A stretch of 64,000 bases of DNA, from contig NZ_DASVMI010000030.1 of NCBI RefSeq assembly GCF_036384435.1, forward strand, positions 62,001-126,000. Reading direction: 5' to 3'. The position numbers and the translations under genes are program-made. This DNA is from GSA-30 sp036384435 (GTDB taxonomy: Bacteria > Pseudomonadota > Gammaproteobacteria > Xanthomonadales > Rhodanobacteraceae). Positions 33,705-43,000 of the stretch are shown here, piece after piece (position 1 is the stretch's first letter; each line of letters opens with the position of its first letter). Below the pieces are notes generated by a model. The model did no database searches and was not told where the DNA came from. It saw only the letters and a list, made by a program, of their open reading frames with translations.

Positions 33705-33774
33705 CGCAGCCGAGTCCCTGAGACTCGGCTCTGATGCGGCTGGAGGCTCCAGATTTCGGCCTTCGCCGATTTTG
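33705..33774 (+). ncRNA. Candidate structured RNA/attenuator with terminal T-tract hairpin
   Basis: Three consecutive helices: CCGCA-GCCGAGTC pairing with GACTCGGC-TCTGA-TGCGG (33705-33740), CTGGAG-G-CTCCAG (33741-33753), and TCGGC-CTTC-GCCGA followed by TTTT (33757-33774). The last is terminator-like. It may be a small RNA or a leader attenuator between SRPBCC and NRPS; no family is recognised. Confidence 0.35.
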
Positions 33775-33866
33775 ATGAGAGGATCTCAGCGGCGCCTTGC
33801 GGAGGGCTCTTCATGCCGACAAGGGCAAGCGGCCACGGATTGACAATAGAGGCGGCCACCCCGTGG

Positions 33867-33914
33867 CATTCGCCAAATAAAAATTTAGAACGTCTAAATT
33901 TAATTTGGCGAATG
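33867..33914. promoter_or_regulatory. 48-bp near-perfect inverted repeat upstream of the NRPS
   Basis: The left arm contains CATTCGCCAAAT and AAATTTAGA, the right arm TCTAAATTT and ATTTGGCGAATG; the spacer is ACG, with only a one-base bulge between arms. It lies 137 bp before the NRPS start in an AT-rich region. It is a likely operator for a dimeric regulator, or a cruciform/terminator insulating the NRPS. Confidence 0.65.
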
Positions 33915-34050
33915 ATTTCAGCATGTCAAGCTAAATATTGTGCCCGATTTTCACAGATAACCAACCTGACCATCATTGAAGTGGAGCTTGTCACAATAAA
34001 TAATTGAGGGTTCCCTACGATTCGCCGACCGAACGGAAGAGCCCTCCCCC

Positions 34051-37000
34051 ATGTCGTCTCAAGACTTGCGCTCCTCGCTGCTGCAAAGCTCGGATGTTCT
34101 GCCCTTGTCCAGCCCGCAGCTGGATATTTTTCATGATCACCTCATGAAAGGCAGTACTCCCGCCTACAATATCGGCGGCTATCTGGATTTTCACGGTTCA
34201 ATGGATATTCAACGCTTCGAAAAAGCGCTGAATCTGGCCATAAGAAAACACGATTCGCTACGTATCATGCTAATGGCCGGCGACGACGACCTGCCAGGCC
34301 AGCGAATCATGGCCGATATGCCAGCCGATCTGATGTTGCTGGATTTTTCCCAGGATGCGTCGCCGGACGACTCGGCGCGCACATGGATGCGCAACAGCAT
34401 GAACCAGCCGTTCGTCCTGGTGGGTGCCCCGCTTTTTCGCCATGCACTGATCAAGCTTGCCGATGCGCACTATCAATGGTTCATCTGCGTGCATCACCTG
34501 ATCGCCGATGGCTGGGCGATGGATACGTTGTTCCAGTCCTTCGCGGGCCTGTACAGCGCGCTCGAACAGGGTGAAGAGCCGCAGCTGGCCGCTCCCTCCT
34601 ATGCCCGATTCGTCGAATCGGATCGCCTTTACCAGGCATCGGCCAGCTTTACCAAGGACCGCGACTACTGGCATGAAAAGTATCGGGATCTTCCCGATCC
34701 ACTGCTCTTGGCACGACACGCCGTGCACGACCAGACGCCCATCAGCGGTGAACATGTCTGGCGCCTCGATGACGCATTGAACGCACGCATCGACGACCTG
34801 GCCACCACCCATCAGTCCACGCGGTTTCAGGTAGTTCTGGCGATCTTCCATGCCTTTTTCCAGCGCCTGCACCAGCGCGAGGAGCTGGTCATCGGCTTAT
34901 CCGTGCTCAACCGCAAGGATGCCGACGCCCGCAGGACTGTCGGCATGTTCACCAATGTGTCGGCCATGCGGCTGGCCTTTGACCTGCGCGGTTCGTTCGT
35001 CGATCTGCTCAAGGCCATCGCGCCTTCGCTGCGCCAGGATTATCGCCACCAGCGCTTTCCGATCGGGCAATTGAACAAGGGGCTGGGCTTGTTTGCTCGC
35101 CAGCGCGACCAACTCTACGAACTTTCCATCTCGTATGAAAACGGCGGCGTACCGCTCCGGTTCGGCGACGTCACGGCGTTTGTATTCAAGTGCACGAACG
35201 ATTACGAAAGCACACCATTGCGCCTGTGCGTGCGCGATGACCTGCATCGCCGAGAGACATCGCTGTTCTTCATCTTTGGCCACGCCTATTACAGCCAGGC
35301 CGAGATCGCCGTGCTGCAAGATCGTTTCATGCGCTTCACGCAGGCGCTTCTCGCCGATCCGCAGAGTTCGCTTGACAGCTTGCCGATCGTCACCCCGCAG
35401 GAGCGCGCCCAGTTCGACGCCTGGAATGCAACGGCTATCGACTATCCCCAGGACGCATGCGTGCATGCATGCTTCGAGCAGCAGGCCGCACGGCGACCCG
35501 ATGCCATCGCACTGGTGCACGAGGATACGAGCCTGACCTATGCCGAGGTCGATGCGCGCGCAAATCAGTTGGCACAGCACCTGATCGCGCTGGGTGTGGG
35601 CCCGGACGATCGGGTAGCGCTGTGCGCCGCGCGACAACCGGCAACCATCGTTGCCATGCTCGCGATCCTGAAGGCCGGCGGCGCATACGTGCCGATTGAC
35701 CCGTCCTATCCGGCTGAGCGCGTCGCTTATGTGCTGGGCGATGCACAGCCACGACTGCTGTTGGCCGACCGGGCCGGTCGCCAGGCACTGGGAGCGCCGC
35801 CGGCCCAACTGCCAGTGCTCGACCTGGATGGCGCCGCCCTCGCCTGGGCGAGTTTGTCGCGCGAGCGTCCGCAGGTAGAAGGCCTGGATTCACGGCGGCT
35901 GGCCTACGTGATCTACACCTCCGGTTCTACGGGCCAGCCCAAAGGCGTGATGGTCGAGCATCGCCAGGTATGCCATCAGGTCACCGCACTGCGGCATGCC
36001 TACCAGTTCACCGCCGACGACCGCCTGTTGCAGTTCGCGTCCATTGCGTTCGACATGTCCGTGGAGGAAATCTTTCCCGCGCTGCTTACCGGCGCGACGC
36101 TGGTATTGCGCACGGATGCCTGCCTGGAATCGCCGGCCGCCTTCGCCGCGTTCTGTGCCGTCCACCAGCTCACGTACCTCAACCTGCCCAGCACGTTCTG
36201 GGCTCAACTGGCGTTGGCCCAACCGGAGCTGGAACTACCCGTCTGCCTGCGCCAGGTCAGTGCCGGCGGCGACGCCATGAGCCTGGCCGCCGCTTCGGCG
36301 TGGCTGCGTCGCCAGAGCCATCGTCCTGCCCTGTTCAATGCATATGGCCCCACCGAAACCACGGTCAACGCCACCATGCTTGCGGTGGATCGGCCCATGG
36401 AAGTGTCATGCATCGGACGCCCGATCGCCAACACGCGGGCCTACCTGCTCGATGCATATCGTCAACCTGTGCCGGTCGGCGCCGTCGGCGAGCTTTACAT
36501 CGGCGGCGCGGGTGTTGCCCGTGGTTATCTTGATCGCCCCCAGCTCACCATGGAGCGTTTTCTGAGCGATCCATTCTCGCCGGTTGCCGATGCACGTATG
36601 TATCGCACCGGCGACCTTGCTCGTTTTCTACCCGATGGCAACATCGAATTCCTCGGACGCAATGACCATCAGGTCAAGATTCGCGGCTACCGCATCGAAC
36701 TGGGCGAGATCGAGACGCGATTGGCCAACCATCGGCAAGTCCACGAAGCGGTGGTGCTTGCACGCGGCGAGTCGCATGATCGTCGCCTGGTCGCTTATGT
36801 GGTGGGCGACGGGGACGCCAACGACCTGCGCGCGCATCTTGCCGTCGAATTGCCGCCCTACATGATCCCTTCGGCGTTTGTCCGCCTGGATGCCTTTCCG
36901 TTGACGCCCAACGGCAAACTCGATCGCAAGGCGTTGCCCGAGCCTGACGAGGCAGCGTTCGCGCATCGCGCCTATGAGGCACCGCGCGATGGCATCGAGG

Positions 37001-40000
37001 CGTCGCTGGCCCAGTTGTGGTGCCAGTTGCTGGACCTGGCACGCGTTGGTCGACACGATCATTTCTTCGAGCTGGGCGGACATTCGCTGATCGCGATTCG
37101 CCTGCTCGGCAAGGTCTCCCAACAGTTCGGTGTCTCGCTACCGCTGGCAAGCCTGTTCAATCATCCCACGCTGGCAGCCCTGGCCGAGGCGATCGCCTCC
37201 GATCATGACGGCGCAGGGACGGCGACGCTGCCTCCCATCGTCGCGGTGTCGCACGGCGATCACATCCCGCTTTCCTATGCACAGCAACGGCTGTGGTTCA
37301 TGGCCCAGCTCGATCAAGCCAACGCCACCTATCATGTCTCCCTGGTGCTGCAGTTGGAGGGCGCGCTGGACATCCCGGCATTGCAACAAGCACTCGACCG
37401 CCTGCTCCACCGCCATGAAGCCTTGCGCACCGTTTTCCATGCGATCGACGGCGAGCCGCGCGCGTCGCTGCTTCCAGCACATACGCCGTTTCCGCTGGTG
37501 GTGCATGACCTGCGCCAATCCCCTCATGCCGATGAGCTGCTGGCCCGATATAAGCACGACCATGCGCACGCGGCTTATGACATGGAGCATGGCCCGCTGG
37601 TGCGCGCCAACGTGATTCGCCTGGGTGACCGCCGGCATGTACTTCAGCTGGGCATGCACCATATCGTCTCCGATGGCTGGTCGATCAACCTGCTGGCACG
37701 CGAGATCAACGCGCTCTACGTCGCGTTTGCACAGGGACAGGCTGACCCGCTGCCCGCGTTACGTGTGCAGTACCCCGACTACGCCGCTTGGCAACATACC
37801 GTGCTGTCGAGCGAACGACTGCGTGACCAGGCCGCGTATTGGAAGGACGCCTTGCATGGTGCGCCCGACCTGCTGCACCTGCCCACCGATCATCCGCGAC
37901 CGTCGCGCCAGTCGTTTGCCGGTGCGATGCGCCCCATACGCTTGGACGTTGCACTGACGCGTCGGCTGCGCCAGCTGGGCAAGCAGCATGGCATGAGCCT
38001 GTATATGCTGGTAACTGCCGCATGGGCCGCGGTGCTGGCCAGGCTGTCGGGCCAGGACGATGTCATGATCGGTACCTTGTCGGCCAATCGCGGCCAGCGC
38101 GAAATCGAGCCCTTGATCGGCTTTTTCGTCAGTACCTTGCCTTTGCGCATCGACCTGTCGGGCGAACCCGATGCCCTGACGTTGTTGTCGCGCGTGCGGC
38201 GCACGACGCTGGCGGCACAGGAAAACCAGGATCTTCCGTTCGAGCAGATCGTGGACATCGCCAAGCCCTCGCGTCGGCTGGATCATTCGCCGCTGTTCCA
38301 GGTGTTGTTTGCCTGGCAGAGCAACGACAAGACCGGCTTTGAACTGCCAGGTCTGACGATCAGCCAGTCGCCTATGTCGCTGGAGTCGATTCGCTACGAT
38401 CTCGAGCTGCACCTGTACGAAACCGAAGACGCTATCGTCGGCGGCCTTGGCTATGCCACGGCGCTCTTTGACGAAACGACCATCGACCGCCATATCGGTT
38501 ACCTGAGCACGACCCTGGAGGCCATGGTGGCCGATCCGGCTACGGCCTTGCGCGTGCCGTTGCCCGATAGCCACGAGCTGGCCCAGCTCGCGCGCTGGAA
38601 CGATACCGCTGTCGATCCTGTCTCGGTCGATGCTATCCATCGCCTGTTCGAGCAGCACGCAGCCAGCTCGCCGCAGGCCACGGCATTGATATGCGACGAC
38701 CAGGCACTCTCCTATGGCGCGTTGAACGCCAGGGCCAATCAATGGGCTCGTCACCTGCGATCGCTGGGGGTCGGCACGGGAGTGCGCAGCGACCCGCGCA
38801 TCGCCCTGTGCGCGGAGCGCGGCTTCGACATGATCTGCGCACTTTTGGCCATTCTCAAGGCCGGTGCCTGCTACGTACCGCTGGACCCGTCCTATCCCAG
38901 CGAACGGCTGCGTCAGGTGCTGTCCGAGGCCGGTGCCGAGCTGGTACTGCACGATACCGCAGGGCATGAAGCGCTCGGGGTATCCTCACTGGCCCGATAT
39001 CGCTGCGTGGATATCGGCGAGCTTGCCATGCATGGCACCGACCTGGCCGAAGAGAACCTTCCATCGCCCGAGGGCACCGACGCCAGCAGCCTTGCCTATG
39101 TCATCTACACGTCCGGCTCTACCGGCACGCCCAAGGGTGTGGCGATGCCGCACCGGCCGCTGGTCAACCTCGTGCAATGGCAGCTGGCCGAAGCCGTAAA
39201 GGCCGGTTTGCCGGCTCCGAAAACACTGCAATTTGCTGCACTTGGATTCGACGTCGCGTTCCAGGAGATCTTTACCACCCTGTGCGCGGGTGCATCCCTG
39301 GTACTGGTCGATACACGCACGCGCATGCAGTTCGGCAAGCTGATCGCGCTGCTGCGCCACCAACGCGTGCAACGGGTATTCCTGCCCTATATCGCGCTAC
39401 AGGCCCTGGCCGAGGCGGCCGAAGATATCCGCGATGACGGCACGGCGCTGCTGCCCGAGTTGCGCGCGATCATCGTAGCAGGGGAGCAACTGCGCCTCAC
39501 GCCGCAGATCCAGCGCCTGTTCACCCGTCTGCCGGCCTGCGACCTGCACAACCACTATGGCCCGACCGAGACCCACGTGGTCACCGCACAGGTCCTGCCG
39601 GCCGGCAGCATCGCCACATCACTGCCCCATGTGCCGATTGGTCGTCCCATCGCCAATGCACGCACCTATGTGCTCGATGGGCATGGACAGCCCGTGCCGG
39701 TGGGAGTCGCCGGCGAACTGTACATCGGCGGCTTGAGCATCGCGCGCGGCTATCTGGGGCGCGATGACCTGACTGCCGCACGCTTTCTTGCCGATCCGTT
39801 CGATACGCGTACCGGAGCGCGCATGTATCGCACCGGCGACCTGGCGCGGCACCTGCCAGATGGCCGCCTGATATTTCTTGGTCGCAACGATCACCAGGTC
39901 AAGCTGCGCGGGTTCCGTATCGAGCTGGGTGAAATCGAGGCACGCCTGGCCGAACATGCCAGCGTGCGCGAGTGCGCGGTGATCGCACGCAACGACGCGC

Positions 40001-43000
40001 AAGGCGAGATTCAACTGGTGGCCTACGTCGTCGCGGGCTCGCATGCCGATGACAATCCTGCGACATGGCACGCCTACCTGGCCGCCACGCTGCCGGCATA
40101 CATGGTGCCTGCCGCATTCGTCACGCTGGAGGCTATTCCTTTGACGGCCCATGGCAAGCTCGATCGTCAGGCACTGCCCGCACCCGACGAACAGGCCCTG
40201 GTCCGCGCCCATTACGAAGCACCGCGTGGCGATGTGGAAACCAGGCTTGCCGCACTCTGGCAGGATCTCCTGGGCGTCGCCCAAGTCGGTCGCCGCGATC
40301 AGTTCTTCGAACTCGGCGGCCACTCTCTGATCGCGGTACGCCTGCTCAGCCGCATCGCCCAGGCATTCGGTGCCAGCCTGCCACTGGCCGACCTGTTTGC
40401 GTGGCCGGTATTGCATGATCTGGCCGCACGCATTGCCCAACAGCAGCGCTCGACTCCCCACCAGCAGACCGGCATCCCACGCGCCACGCGCGGGGAGATG
40501 CTACCCCTGTCGCATGCACAGCAACGCCTGTGGTTTCTCGCCCAGCTCGATGGCGACAGCGCGACTTACCACATCCCGATTGCCGTGCAACTGGACGGCC
40601 CGCTGGATGTGCCCGCGCTGCGCGAAGCGTTGCAACAAGTGTTCGCACGCCATGAAAGTCTGCGCACGGTATTCGTCGCGCGACACGGCCAGCCGCATGC
40701 CCGGCTGTTGGACAGCAATGCCGAGGTTGCACTTCACCAGCATGATCTTCGTCACTACGGTGCAAGCGAACGTGTAGACGCAGCCACCATACTGCTCGCC
40801 CGAGAGCGCAACCGGCCCTTCGATCTGGCGGCAGGGCCGCTGCTTCGCGCCAGTCTGCTGCGCACCGAAGAACAACAGCATGTATTGCAACTGACCTTGC
40901 ACCACATCGTGGCCGACGGCTGGTCGCTGGGCATTCTCTCCCGAGAGCTCGGCGCCTGCTATGCCCAGGCACAGGGTTCGCGTTCCGACATGCTGGCCCC
41001 ACTGCCGATCCAGTACGCCGACTATGCGGCATGGGAGCATGGCTGGCTGGTCAGCGAACGCATGCTTGAACAGGTCACTTTCTGGCAAGACCAACTCGCC
41101 GGATCGCCATCCTTGCTTGAGCTTCCCACGGATCGACCACGCCCGGCACGGCAGTCGTTCGAGGGTGCCTTTGTTCCGATCGAGCTGGATGCCAACTTGA
41201 CGCAGGATCTCAAGCGGCTCGCGCAGCACCACGGCGCGACGCTTTTCATGATCGTGCTGGCCGCGTGGGCGCTGGTGCTTTCGCGACTATCCGGGCAGCG
41301 CGACATCGTGATCGGCACGCCGACGGCCGGTCGGGGACGACCGGAACTTGAATCGCTGATCGGCTTTTTCGTCAACACGCTGCCGCTGCGCATCGACCTG
41401 CATGAGGCCACCGATGTCGCATCACTGCTACGCCACGTTCGCACGATCGCACTGGATGCCCAGGCACATCAGGAGCTTCCCTTCGAGCGCATCGTGGAGC
41501 TGGCCAAGGTGCCTCGTCGCATCGACCACACACCGCTGGTCCAGGTGCTGCTGGCGTGGCAGAGCCATGACGAAGGTTCCTGGAACCTGCCGGGAATGAC
41601 CGCCACACCGGCGCATGGCGACTTTGACTGGGTGAAGTTCGACCAGGAGTTGATTCTGAGCGACGCCGACGGCCACATCCGGGGCGGCATCAACTATGCC
41701 ACGGCGCTGTTCGATCGATCGACCATCGAACGCCACGCCGGCTATCTGCGCAACGTGCTCAAAGCCATGGCTGCTGGCGATACGCGCCCGCTGCATCGCA
41801 TCCCGATGCTCGCCGACGACGAACGCGAGCAGTTGATAGAAATGTGGAACCGCACCGATATGGCGGTCGAATCGTTGTGCCTGCATCAACAGGTGGAGCG
41901 TCACGCCCACGAATCGCCGCATTCGCTGGCGCTGGTCAGCCAACAGGAACAGGTGACCTATGCCGACCTGAACGCACGGGCCAACCACCTCGCGCATCAC
42001 CTGGCACGCATGGCTGTGCGACCGGGCGATCGCGTAGCATTGTGTGTGGAGAAGGGGGTCTCCATGTTCGTCGGCCTGCTGGCGATCATGAAAGCCGGTG
42101 GCGTGTACGTGCCGCTGGATCCGGCGTACGCCTCTGCACGCCTGGACCATATCCTCCTCGATGCAACACCGCGTCTGCTGCTTTGCGACGAGATCGGTCG
42201 CGAGGCCCTGGGAGCCGGTGCGAGAGGCCGGTTGCCGGCGCTCGATATGGATCAGGCATCGGCATGGGAGCATGAGCCAGGCGACAATCCGGCCGTGCCA
42301 GGCCTCGATGCCCGGGCCTTGGCGTATGTGATCTACACGTCCGGCTCCACCGGCGCGCCCAAGGGTGTGATGGTCGAGCACCATGGCATCATCAATCTGG
42401 GCCACTCGCTTGGTGAGCGCCTGGGTATCGACGCAGATAGCCGCATCAGCCAGTTTGCCTCCGCCGGCTTCGACGCCAGCATCTTCGAGTGCTCGATGGC
42501 GTTCACCGCGGGTGCGGCGCTGTACCTGCCGTCGGTCGCCGAACGGCAGAGCCCATCCGCGTTCATGGCCTTCATCGGACGCCAGCGCATCACCCATGCC
42601 ACGCTGCCACCGGCGTTCCTGCAGGGCCATGCCGAAGCCCCGTGCTGGGCGCACCGCCCAATGTTGATCTTTGCGGGCGATGCATCCAGCCCTGGCCTGT
42701 TTCGTCACTGGAGCCGCTACGCAAGACTTGCCAATGCCTATGGCCCCACCGAGATCACCGTCTGTGCCAGCACCTGGGTCTGCCCCGATGAGCCAGGCGA
42801 ACTGTCCGTGGTGCCGGTAGGGCGTCCCATCGGGAATACTCGCCTGTACTTGCTCGACGAACACGGCCTGCCCGTGCCTCGCGGCAGCATCGGCGAGCTG
42901 TATATCGGGGGTGCGAACGTCGCGCGCGGCTACCTGGACCGCCCTGCGCTGAATGCGGAGCGCTTCGTCTCCGACCCATTCGATGATAAGCCACAGGCAC

